Source of the DNA: Thermodesulfobacteriota bacterium
GTDB lineage: Bacteria > Desulfobacterota_D > UBA1144 > Nemesobacterales > UBA2774
NCBI GenBank assembly: GCA_035325995.1
Contig: DAOKYU010000001.1
Coordinates: 470,681-534,680, forward strand
Length of the DNA: 64,000 nucleotides
Reading direction: 5' to 3'
The notes under the pieces were generated by a model, which did no database searches, was not told the origin of the DNA, and was given only the letters and a program-made list of their open reading frames with translations. Positions 45,578 through 53,487 of this stretch are shown piece by piece; the first letter of the stretch is position 1, and each line of letters starts with the position of its first letter. The position numbers and the translations under genes are program-made.

Positions 45578-46501
45578 ATGAGAAGGGTACTTTTTCTGCC
45601 TTTTTTCCTGCTTATTTTTGGTTCCTGTGACGGCGGCGGAGGAGGGGGCGACGGCGAGGTCATAATCGAGGAATCGCCTAATATCTGCTTCTCCGCCGAG
45701 TCCGCGAATCCCTGCTTCGAAGAGAGCGCCGTCGTGGATACGTCGCGCGTCAGCGGCGAGACCCCGGACGAAGTCATCTCGAATCTCGAAAATTCCCCAG
45801 GGTTCCTGCGCGAGCTGGACGTAAAGGAGATATTGATAACCTTAAACTATTCCTATTTTCTCCCCCATCTCGATCCTGCATGCCGGTGGGATGAGAGCGT
45901 GATAATCATAAATACCCGCGAGGACTGGAGCCGTTTCACAAATAACTGTTATTTCGAAAACAACAGCTTCGTTAATTTCCCTTCCGTGGATTTAAGCGAG
46001 AATACCGTTATCGTTTCCTACCAGGATTATTCGGGGTTCGGGACAAAAATAGTTTCCGTCCTGGAATTCGATTCGTCTATCGTGGTCGTAACGGCCGATA
46101 CGGTCAGCGACGTGCCCTCATCCGGGCCGGGATATCCGTCGCACATAGTGCGGGTCGAAAAAACGGGAAAACCCGTGGAGGTCGTGCGGGTCGAGTCGAT
46201 ATGCAATTCGCTCTACAACCTGTCGAGCTCTGGATGTCTCGCCGAGTCGCTCAAGAATGTTTGTGAGACGTATACCTGCCAGTTCGACATTGGATGGAAA
46301 TCCCCGGAAAGTAAGGACTGCAGCGTGCTGAGCTGCACTTCCATCGAATGTTCGGGGATAGATGTTAGAAAGGATAACCGCATAGTGAGCGTTCCCGGAA
46401 CGTTTATCGATCTCACCGTCGGTGGTGCGCATACGCCTGAAGGTTTGATCGATATTGAAGGGAATCTTTACGACGTCAGTTGTGAGCCGATAGTGGAGTA
46501 A
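45578..46501 (+). CDS. Putative lipoprotein of unknown function
   Basis: 307 aa. Short signal segment RRVLFLPFFLLIFGSC with the lipidated cysteine at position 17, then a Gly-Asp tether (DGGGGGGDGE). The body has many cysteines (about twelve), likely disulfide-bonded, and a beta-rich look; residues about 95-190 (IIINTREDWSRFTNNC, ENTVIVSYQDYSGFGTKI) resemble PrcB-like or protease-complex-associated lipoprotein domains. The C-terminal 80 residues carry CVSS-type repeated Cys. ATG 45578 follows GGGGGTGG by 5 nt; a TTTAAG, 16 nt, TATAAA promoter-like pair lies at 45529-45556. Confidence 0.75.
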   Translation: MRRVLFLPFFLLIFGSCDGGGGGGDGEVIIEESPNICFSAESANPCFEESAVVDTSRVSGETPDEVISNLENSPGFLRELDVKEILITLNYSYFLPHLDPACRWDESVIIINTREDWSRFTNNCYFENNSFVNFPSVDLSENTVIVSYQDYSGFGTKIVSVLEFDSSIVVVTADTVSDVPSSGPGYPSHIVRVEKTGKPVEVVRVESICNSLYNLSSSGCLAESLKNVCETYTCQFDIGWKSPESKDCSVLSCTSIECSGIDVRKDNRIVSVPGTFIDLTVGGAHTPEGLIDIEGNLYDVSCEPIVE

Positions 46502-46555
46502 GGAGATGCGGCGGCGGGACGTCCCTTCCCGGCGGGATGACAGGAGGCGTCGATT

Positions 46556-47824
46556 CTGGACCGGACTGTATATAAAAGATCGTTTATCCCCGCCCTGGCC
46601 CTTGGGCTTATCCTTGTGCTGGGGTTTTTTCTCAGAGCCGTAAATATCTCCGAAAACCCGCCCGAGCTCTTTTCGGACGAGCTCATAAACTTCGTCTCCG
46701 CACGGAGCGTCGCCGAAAAGGGGCGCGACCTTCACGGGAATCTCGCACTCTACTTTTCCGATAGGACCGAGCCGCGTCCGCCGGTCTACGGGTATTCCGC
46801 TTACGTCTCATCCATGATATTCGGCGACGGTCCCATCTGCATAAGGGCCCCCGCAATCTTCTTCGGCCTCGTCTGCATCGTTCTCGTCTACCTGGTCACA
46901 CGCGAGCTCTTCGGGGGCGAGAGGGCCCCCCTCTTCGCCGCATTCTTCATGGCTGTAATCCCGTGGTCGATCCACTACTCCCGCGTCGGATGGGAGCCCG
47001 CAGCATTCCTCCCGCTGCTCCTCCTGGCGGTTTACACGATGGTGTACGGTATTGGACGCGGAAAGAAATGGATAACGGTTTTATCCTTCGGGATGTTCTC
47101 GGTCACGGTTTATACGTATCAGGCGGCGCCGCTGTACGCATTTTTATTTCTGGCGGCTCTCGTGATCATTTACCGGAGGTACTTTCTCCGCGAATGGAAG
47201 GTGTTCGCGGCGGGCTGTTTTCTTGCGGGGATTCTCGTAATCCCGCATATTTCGACCGTTTTGAACGAAGATATGATGCATTCCCGGGCGGAAAGGATCT
47301 TCACTTTTTCCGAAGGGGTGACGCCGGAATCGATCGGCACTTTTTTCGAGAACTACGTAAGCCATTATAAGCCCTCCTTCCTCTTTGAGCATGGTGATTC
47401 CAACTTGAGGCACGGAGCGGGCACGGGGACTGTTTACCGGGTCATGCTGCCGCTTATGCTCGCCGGGCTCGTGTATCTCTTCAAATCCGGCTTCGATAGA
47501 AAGAGCGTCGCCTTTATCCTCTTCTGGATAGCGGTGTTTCCCCTGGCCGCGGCGCTGACGAACGACGGCGTTCCGCACGCGACGAGGTCGCTCACGGGCG
47601 CGCCGCTCTTGTGCATCCTGGGCGGCCTGGGTGCGGGCGGCCTCGTCGCGACGCTCGCCCGCAGGACCGGGCGGCCCGCATACCCCACGGCCCTCGCCGC
47701 CTTGATAGTCGTCTCGTCTCTGGCGTCGCTGGCCTTGTTCGCGAAGAGGTATTATTACGAGTATCCGAAACAGTCCTGCGGCGCCTGGGAGTGCGGGCAC
47801 AGGGATATATTCGCCGCGCTCTAA
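46556..47824 (+). CDS. GT39-type (ArnT/PMT-like) membrane glycosyltransferase, N-terminal part of an interrupted gene
   Basis: About 422 aa to an in-frame TAA at 47822. It has a first helix (IPALALGLILVLGFFLRAV), then the GT39 signature ENPPELFSDE with the catalytic acidic residue, and about ten further helices. The first GTG (46616) falls inside helix 1 and has no Shine-Dalgarno. A perfect AGGAGG lies at 46542-46547, placing a CTG at 46556 (8 nt spacing) or an ATT at 46553 as the likely start. The same frame stays open beyond the TAA to 48103 and looks like the missing periplasmic tail. Members transfer sugars from polyprenyl phosphate to lipids or proteins. Probably a pseudogene or a read-through gene. 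Confidence 0.75.
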   Translation: MDRTVYKRSFIPALALGLILVLGFFLRAVNISENPPELFSDELINFVSARSVAEKGRDLHGNLALYFSDRTEPRPPVYGYSAYVSSMIFGDGPICIRAPAIFFGLVCIVLVYLVTRELFGGERAPLFAAFFMAVIPWSIHYSRVGWEPAAFLPLLLLAVYTMVYGIGRGKKWITVLSFGMFSVTVYTYQAAPLYAFLFLAALVIIYRRYFLREWKVFAAGCFLAGILVIPHISTVLNEDMMHSRAERIFTFSEGVTPESIGTFFENYVSHYKPSFLFEHGDSNLRHGAGTGTVYRVMLPLMLAGLVYLFKSGFDRKSVAFILFWIAVFPLAAALTNDGVPHATRSLTGAPLLCILGGLGAGGLVATLARRTGRPAYPTALAALIVVSSLASLALFAKRYYYEYPKQSCGAWECGHRDIFAAL

Positions 47825-48103
47825 GGCCTGGAAGACGGGCATAAGCGCGCCTGCATGGGAAACCTCCATTTCGGGAACGAGCTTCAGCTTGTCGATTACT
47901 ATGCGCTCGGCTGGAGCATGGAGATCGTTCGGGACATGGACGACCCGGCGTGTCTCGATGAAGGAACGCTCATCGTCTCCTCCGGCCGGCCCAGAAAATT
48001 CCGGAGGAACTCCTTCCTGGTGAAGAAGATAGAAATGCCGGAGGACATGAGGAGCTATTTTATTTACGAGGTCGGATATCCCGGCGGCGGCCGGAATAAT
48101 TGA
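47825..48103 (+). pseudogene. C-terminal part of the GT39-type gene after an in-frame TAA
   Basis: 93 codons in the same frame as the upstream gene. It reads GLEDGHKRACMGNLHFGNEL and then a beta-rich tail (EGTLIVSSGRPRKF, SYFIYEVGYPG) like the soluble C-terminal end of GT39 enzymes. The only in-frame ATG is at 47855, and no Shine-Dalgarno precedes it, so independent translation is unlikely. Together with the upstream part it gives about 514 residues, the usual family size. A single substitution in one codon explains the break. Confidence 0.7.
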
Positions 48104-48321
48104 GCCCCCGGCGGCGACTTCCGAAGCCGTATTTATAGTGCTTTCACTCGATTCCCGGACTGCGATCAGGTTTTTTTGCATCGCCTTTATTTCTTATTTT
48201 CTCAATGTTATGTTTTCCGCAGGCGAGGTGTAGGGGGCCTTTTGTCATCCGGCAGGTTCGGGCCGGCGGTTCGGGCTGCCGCACGGCGACGTAAATGCAT
48301 AAAAGAAGGTAGGGAGGGTGC

Positions 48322-48837
48322 ATGAAAGTGAGGTCGATTTTTTCGAGTTTGCTGATCGCGGCCGCGGCCATTTCGGGAGCGGCTTTTTTTGTTTCCTGCA
48401 CACACGAGAAAGTGCCCGTAAGCACTGAAAAGACGGAGCAGGATAGGTACGCCAACGGCGAGTACATAGTCAAAATAGCCGGGTGCAACGACTGCCACAC
48501 GGCGGGATACACGGAAGCCGCCGGGGATATGCCGGTTGAAAAATGGCTCACCGGGAGCCCTCTCGGATGGCGCGGCCCGTGGGGCACGACGTACGCCTCT
48601 AACCTGAGGCTGCTCGTCGCTTCGATGACCGAAGAGGAGTGGGTTCACCTGGCGCACAATACGAAGTGGCTTCCGCCCATGCCATGGTACGTTCTCAGGG
48701 AAATGAAGGAATCGGACCTTGCCGACATATACTATTTCGTGAAGGCCCTGGGGCCTGCCGGCGAGCCCATGCCCAGGTACCTTCCGCCGGATCAGGACCC
48801 CGAAGGCCCCTACGTCGATTTCCCGGGACATCCTTAA
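48322..48837 (+). CDS. Lipoprotein cytochrome c with a single CxxCH heme site
   Basis: 171 aa. Signal segment ends in a lipobox-like FFVSC (Cys26). The heme-binding CNDCH is at 55-59 in IAGCNDCHTAGYTE; a distal Met ligand may be in WLPPMPWYVLREM. The middle (GWRGPWGTTYASNLRLLV) is typical of small c-type cytochromes linked to dehydrogenases. GGAGGG lies about 4 nt before the ATG. It is likely an outer- or inner-membrane-tethered periplasmic electron carrier. The neighbouring lutABC operon is convergent, so a shared function is only possible, not shown. Confidence 0.87.
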   Translation: MKVRSIFSSLLIAAAAISGAAFFVSCTHEKVPVSTEKTEQDRYANGEYIVKIAGCNDCHTAGYTEAAGDMPVEKWLTGSPLGWRGPWGTTYASNLRLLVASMTEEEWVHLAHNTKWLPPMPWYVLREMKESDLADIYYFVKALGPAGEPMPRYLPPDQDPEGPYVDFPGHP

Positions 48838-48854
48838 GGGTGTTCGGTACCGGA

Positions 48855-49529
48855 TCAGGAAACTATCAGGACGTGGAGCTCTTTCGGGCCGTGGACGCCC
48901 AGGGTGAGATTGAGCTCTATGTCCGCCGTCCTGCTGGGCCCCGTGATGAACGTAGTGCAGGCGGGTACGGCTTCGGGGGATTCGTAAATTTCATCGAGCA
49001 GGCCGAATAATTCCCCGATGTCGCTCAGTATATTTTCTTTCCTGACTATGGCGAGATGTACCGGCGGGATGAGTGAGACGCCCCTCGGCCTTTCGGGCGA
49101 CGAAAGGAGGACGAGCGATCCGGTATCGGCGATGGCATAATCGGCCTCGGTGATCCCGATGCCCGTACCGGCGATTCCGGCCTTGTCTTCGGCCGGGGCG
49201 ATGTCGAGCCCGCCGCCTTCGAGGGAACGGGCAATGCCGAGCGACTCCAGGTATGCCGTCTCCCATATCGAGAAGGACTTCACGCCCCTTTCTTTGATGA
49301 AGCCGGTTACGAATTCGAGAACTCCGTCCCGGTTCGCCCTGTAAACGGACGTGTTGATTCCGGATAGGGACTCGGCGAAAGTGTCGGCAAGGCTGTCTTT
49401 GGACAGCCCGTCGTCTGCAGGTGAATTCGCCGGTTCCGGGGGATACGCATCTTTACTCTCGCCGCCCTCCCCTTTCCCGAGGCCCTTCCTTATCCTGTGG
49501 AGTATCTCTTCGCGCGAATCGGCCGTCAT
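48855..49529 (-). CDS. lutC: LutC/YkgG-family (LUD domain) lactate utilization protein
   Basis: 224 aa, LUD domain (residues about 60-224) with the typical GTGIGITEADYAIADTGSLV and PRGVSLIPPVHLAIV segments. The C-terminus TFITGPSRTADIELNLTLGV, then HGPKELHVLIV is the family hallmark. The N-terminus (about 50 residues) is variable. Its start overlaps lutB by four bases. LutA, LutB and LutC together oxidise L-lactate in B. subtilis and relatives. Confidence 0.92.
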   Translation of the reverse strand: MTADSREEILHRIRKGLGKGEGGESKDAYPPEPANSPADDGLSKDSLADTFAESLSGINTSVYRANRDGVLEFVTGFIKERGVKSFSIWETAYLESLGIARSLEGGGLDIAPAEDKAGIAGTGIGITEADYAIADTGSLVLLSSPERPRGVSLIPPVHLAIVRKENILSDIGELFGLLDEIYESPEAVPACTTFITGPSRTADIELNLTLGVHGPKELHVLIVS

Positions 49530-50947
49530 CGTGGGCCCCCCTTACGGCTCATTTCCTTCCACCTCTCCCTGAACGTCGTTTCACTCACGGCCGGGAAATC
49601 CCTCTCGTCCGTCCACCTCGAAAAAGGATACGGGAGCGACCGGAGCACCCCTCCCCTCTTCCAGGGGAGCTGTGCGTAACGGGAAAGCCGGAGCGCCAGC
49701 TCGTATATCTTTCTGTGCGTGACGACCGTGCGCCAGAACCTGAACGACAGCGCCTCCATGATTGCGCCCGTCCCGCCGGTCTTCTCTTTCATGGCGACGA
49801 CCTTGCTCCTCAGCTCGAGCAGAACCTTCGGGAAATCGATGTTCACCGGGCAGACGTCCCTGCACGCCCCGCAGAGGGACGATGCGAAGGGGAGCTCGGG
49901 GGCCCTGTCTATCCCCATGAGCTGTGGGTTTATTATCGCGCCGATGGGGCCGGAATACACCCATCCGTAGGAATGCCCGCCCACCTTCCTGTAGACGGGG
50001 CAGTTGTTGAGGCATGCGCCGCATCTTATGCAGTAAAGCGATTCCCGCGTCTCGGGATCGGCGAGTATTCCGGCCCGCCCGTTATCGAGTAGTACGAGGT
50101 GAAACTCTTCCGGCCCGTCCCTGTCGTCCCTTCGCCGGGGGCCGGTGATGAGCGATATGTAGGTAGACGTCTTCTGCCCGGTCGCGCTCCTGACGAGGAG
50201 CGGCAGGAAGAGCGAGAGGTCGCCGAACCGGGGAAGGAGCTTTTCGATGCCCATGAGGGCGACGTGTATCGGGGGGACTGTCGTCGTAAGGCGCGCATTG
50301 CCCTCGTTTTCGACGATGACTATGGTGCCCGTCTCGGCGACGCCGAAGTTGGCCCCCGAGACGCCCATGCCCGCGCCGAGGAATTCGCCGCGGAGCCTTT
50401 CGCGCGCGACTTTCGTAAGCTCCTCGGGCTCGCTCAAATAGGGCACGCCGAGCTTCTCGGCGAAGAGCTCGGATATGTCGTGGCGGGTCTTGTGTATCGC
50501 GGGGGCGATTATGTGCGACGGGTGCTCGCCTGCGAGCTGTATGATGTACTCGCCGAGGTCCGTCTCGACGGCCCTTATGCCCGCCGCTTCGAGGCCCCGG
50601 TTGAGCTCTATCTCCTCGGTCGCCATGGACTTGCTCTTGACGACGGATTTTACGCCATTCCGGCGTGCGATGTCGATTATGATATTCCGGGCTTCTTCGG
50701 CGTCCCTCGCCCAGTGGACGTGTCCGCCCGCCTTCCGGACATTCTTTTCGAGCTCGAGGAGATATTCGTCGAGGTGGGCTATAGTGTGCTTTTTTATCTC
50801 GCGGGCGCGGCCCCTGAGGGCGTCCCACCCGGGCGTCTCGTCGCTGGCGCGTTTCCTCGCGGCCCTGAAGCGGTCGGTGACCTTAACGAGCGCGCTCTGG
50901 AGATTCTTGTCACCGACGGCCCGCGCCGAGTCCCTCTCGAAGTTCAC
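49526..50947 (-). CDS. lutB: LutB-like iron-sulfur protein of lactate utilization
   Basis: 473 aa. An LUD domain (about 55-290, including IEKLLPRFGDLSLFLPLLVR, SATGQ and TGPRR) is fused to a ferredoxin-type region with two clusters, CIRCGACLNNCPVYRKVGGH and CGACRDVCPVNIDFPKVL. The C-terminal 100 residues are the LutB tail. It sits between lutA and lutC, with a 24-nt gap to lutA and a four-base overlap with lutC, so one operon is likely. Confidence 0.93.
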   Translation of the reverse strand: MNFERDSARAVGDKNLQSALVKVTDRFRAARKRASDETPGWDALRGRAREIKKHTIAHLDEYLLELEKNVRKAGGHVHWARDAEEARNIIIDIARRNGVKSVVKSKSMATEEIELNRGLEAAGIRAVETDLGEYIIQLAGEHPSHIIAPAIHKTRHDISELFAEKLGVPYLSEPEELTKVARERLRGEFLGAGMGVSGANFGVAETGTIVIVENEGNARLTTTVPPIHVALMGIEKLLPRFGDLSLFLPLLVRSATGQKTSTYISLITGPRRRDDRDGPEEFHLVLLDNGRAGILADPETRESLYCIRCGACLNNCPVYRKVGGHSYGWVYSGPIGAIINPQLMGIDRAPELPFASSLCGACRDVCPVNIDFPKVLLELRSKVVAMKEKTGGTGAIMEALSFRFWRTVVTHRKIYELALRLSRYAQLPWKRGGVLRSLPYPFSRWTDERDFPAVSETTFRERWKEMSRKGGPR

Positions 50948-50971
50948 TCTATCGTGGCTGATTTTAAATAC

Positions 50972-51724
50972 CTACCCTTTTCCGGTGTTTGCCAGGAGCT
51001 CCGCGAGGTGCATCACCTTCACGGGGAGCCCCCGCCTGCTTATCGCCCCGCCTATGTTCATGAGGCACCCCATGTCGGACGATACGACCGTGTCGGCCCC
51101 TGTCCCGGTTATGGAGTCAAGCTTCTCGTCGAGCATCGACACCGACACCTTCGGGAATTTTATGGAGAACGTCCCGCCGAAGCCGCAGCACGAGTCGTGA
51201 AGCGGCATCTCCCGGAACTCGAGCCCCTCGACGGACGCTATGAGCTCGCGCGGGGCGTCCTTCACGCCGAGCTCGCGGAGGAGGTGGCACGAGTCGTGAT
51301 ACGTGACGACGCCGTCGTACCTCGCACCCACGTCCGTCCTCCCGAGGATATTTACCAGGAATTCAGAGAATTCGTACGTCCTGTCCGTAATCAGGCGAAG
51401 TTTGTCGAGCATTTTAGGCTCGTTGTGGAATAGTTCCTTATAAAATACTTTAACCATGGTCGTGCACGACCCCGAGGGGCATACGACGTACGATTCCTCG
51501 TCTTCGCCATGCGACAACGCCTCGCCGAAGACCGAAACGAACCTCTCCGCGACTGCCCGCGCGTCGGCCCTGTAACCGCTGTTGAAGGCGGGCTGGCCGC
51601 AGCACGTCTGCTCCCCGGGGAAACGTACGTCTACACCGAGCCTTTCGAGGACCCTGACCATGCTCTCGCCCACCTGCGGGAAGAACGTATCCACGAGGCA
51701 GGTGATAAAAAGATTAGCTCTCAT
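50972..51724 (-). CDS. lutA: LutA-like Fe-S oxidoreductase with two cysteine-rich CCG domains
   Basis: 250 aa from ATG 51724; a GTG directly before it is an alternative, but the ATG gives the family start RANLFITCLVDTFFP. The two CCG domains show EQTCCGQPAFNSGYRADA and DSCCGFGGTFSIKFPKVS, which bind non-cubane or 4Fe-4S clusters. It is the first gene of lutABC. A strong promoter lies at 51757-51785. Confidence 0.93.
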   Translation of the reverse strand: MRANLFITCLVDTFFPQVGESMVRVLERLGVDVRFPGEQTCCGQPAFNSGYRADARAVAERFVSVFGEALSHGEDEESYVVCPSGSCTTMVKVFYKELFHNEPKMLDKLRLITDRTYEFSEFLVNILGRTDVGARYDGVVTYHDSCHLLRELGVKDAPRELIASVEGLEFREMPLHDSCCGFGGTFSIKFPKVSVSMLDEKLDSITGTGADTVVSSDMGCLMNIGGAISRRGLPVKVMHLAELLANTGKG

Positions 51725-51756
51725 CACGCTCGCGTCCGCCGGATGCGGACTATTTC

Positions 51757-51785
51757 ATTATCGTCTATCGTCGAAATTTTTTCAA
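51757..51785 (-). promoter_or_regulatory. Sigma-70-type promoter of lutABC
   Basis: On the minus strand TTGAAA (51785-51780), exactly 17 nt, GATAAT (51762-51757); both hexamers match consensus at 5 of 6. Transcription would start near 51750, about 26 nt before the lutA ATG. It lies in the 148-bp gap shared with the divergent hydrolase gene, where no LutR-type regulator gene is present. Confidence 0.6.
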
Positions 51786-51872
51786 ACCGGGGATTGGGCG
51801 AACACGGCCGCGTCTGTTAGATTTATAGTCGGGAAAGCGGGGAGACCGGATTAACGGAAACGGAGATTTTCA

Positions 51873-52937
51873 ATGCATAAAAGAGAGTTGCCGCCGCCCT
51901 CTCACTTCAGGCCCGAAAGGGCGGGCGAGGTATGGCGGGTCGAGTACGGGGAAATAGCTAGGTCGGCAAGGGAATGGGCCGACGTGCACGGGCTCGGCCC
52001 GGCCTCGGGGGACGAGCACCGCGTCGCGCTCGTGATAGTGGACGCACAGAATACGTTCTGCATCCCGGGGTTCGAGCTCTTCGTAGGAGGGCGATCGGGC
52101 ACGGGGGCCGTGGACGACAACAGGAGGCTATGCGAGTTCATATACAGGAACCTCGGCGTAATCACCGAGATCGCCCCGACCATGGACACCCATCAGGCCA
52201 TGCAGATATTCCACGCCGTATTTTTCGTGAACGACGAGGGCGGGCATCCCGCTCCCTACACGAGCATTTCGGTCGAGGACATAGAAAGCGGGAAGTGGAA
52301 GTTCAACAGGTTGCTGAGCCGTAACCTCGCCTACCCCGACGACTACATCGAAAGGCATCTCCTCCATTACGTAAAGGAGCTAAGGAAGTCGGGGAAGTAC
52401 GAGCTTACCGTATGGCCCTATCACGCGATGCTGGGCGGCATCGGACACGCGCTCGCCTCGTCCGTCGAGGAGGCAGTCTTCTTCCATTCGATGGCGCGGC
52501 ACAGCCAGCCCGACATACACGTGAAGGGAGACCACCCGCTGACGGAGCACTATTCCGTCCTCGCGCCCGAGGTTACGACGGGGCCCGACGGTGAGCCGCT
52601 CAGGCAGAGACAGGAGTCTCTCTTTCAGAAGCCGGTGGCCTCGGCGGCGATTTACAGGAAGCTCCTCGACTTCGACGCCGTCGTGATCGCCGGGCAGGCG
52701 AAGAGCCACTGCGTCGCGTGGACCATCGCGGATCTTCTGAAGCGGGCGCACGAGGGGGACGCAAGCCTCGTCCGGAAGATATATCTCCTCGAGGACTGCA
52801 CGTCGCCGGTAGTCGTCCCGGGCGTTATAGACTATACCGACGAGGCCGACAGGGCGTTCGGGGAATTCGCGGCCGCGGGTATGCACGTCGTCCGCTCGAC
52901 GGGGCCCATAGAGGACTGGCCGGGCATGAAATTCTAG
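51873..52937 (+). CDS. Cysteine hydrolase family protein (isochorismatase/nicotinamidase-like), long form
   Basis: 354 aa. The family core shows VALVIVDAQNTFCIPGFELF (catalytic Asp), a lysine in HVKGDHPLTEHYS, and VVIAGQAKSHCVAWTIADLL with the nucleophilic Cys, plus a cis-peptide-type loop before it. At 354 aa it is far longer than typical nicotinamidases (about 200 aa), with extra residues at the N-terminus and between strands 2 and 4. Whether it hydrolyses nicotinamide or another amide is unknown. GGAG lies about 7 nt before the ATG. It is divergent from lutABC. Confidence 0.83.
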   Translation: MHKRELPPPSHFRPERAGEVWRVEYGEIARSAREWADVHGLGPASGDEHRVALVIVDAQNTFCIPGFELFVGGRSGTGAVDDNRRLCEFIYRNLGVITEIAPTMDTHQAMQIFHAVFFVNDEGGHPAPYTSISVEDIESGKWKFNRLLSRNLAYPDDYIERHLLHYVKELRKSGKYELTVWPYHAMLGGIGHALASSVEEAVFFHSMARHSQPDIHVKGDHPLTEHYSVLAPEVTTGPDGEPLRQRQESLFQKPVASAAIYRKLLDFDAVVIAGQAKSHCVAWTIADLLKRAHEGDASLVRKIYLLEDCTSPVVVPGVIDYTDEADRAFGEFAAAGMHVVRSTGPIEDWPGMKF

Positions 52938-53004
52938 CCCCCTGCAGTTCGTCGTGTTATGCTTGGATACCTGCGAGACCAGAAACCGATCAAGGGAGCG
53001 TAAG

Positions 53005-53346
53005 ATGAGCTCGATTTTTACGAAGATAATAAACAGGGAAATCCCGGCCGTCATAGTCTACGAGGACGACCTCTGCATATCGTTCCGCGACATCGACCCC
53101 AAGGCCCCGCAGCACATACTGATCGTCCCGAAGAAAGAGATCAAATCCCTCGCCGAAGTCACGGATGAGGACGCCCCGCTTCTCGGGCACCTCCTCGTCA
53201 CGGCCGCCCGGATCGCCAAGGAGCAGGGCATTTCGGATTCGGGATACCGGATAGTAGTCAACACGAACAAGGAAGGCGGGCAGGAAGTGAGCCACCTTCA
53301 CCTTCACCTGCTCGGCGGCCGCCGGATGGAATGGCCCCCGGGATAA
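53005..53346 (+). CDS. HinT-like histidine triad nucleotide-binding protein
   Basis: 113 aa, typical HIT size. SIFTKIINREIPAVIVYEDD opens the fold, AFxDIxPxAPxHxLIVPK appears as FRDIDPKAPQHILIVPKK, and the active-site triad is SHLHLHLLGG. HinT hydrolyses purine nucleoside phosphoramidates. Start ATG 53005 with GGGAG 6 nt upstream; earlier in-frame codons are untranslated by this choice. The gene follows the cysteine hydrolase by 67 nt. Confidence 0.95.
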   Translation: MSSIFTKIINREIPAVIVYEDDLCISFRDIDPKAPQHILIVPKKEIKSLAEVTDEDAPLLGHLLVTAARIAKEQGISDSGYRIVVNTNKEGGQEVSHLHLHLLGGRRMEWPPG

Positions 53347-53487
53347 CGCCGCACCATTTATTCAAATTCAGCCTATTTAGCAGCTCGTAGTGTGCGGGGT
53401 TCTCCATGTGATCCGGCGGCGCAGGATCACGCATACGGAGATATACCGTAGAGCTGTGGGGTTCTGGTTATTGTGTCCGCAGCGAGG

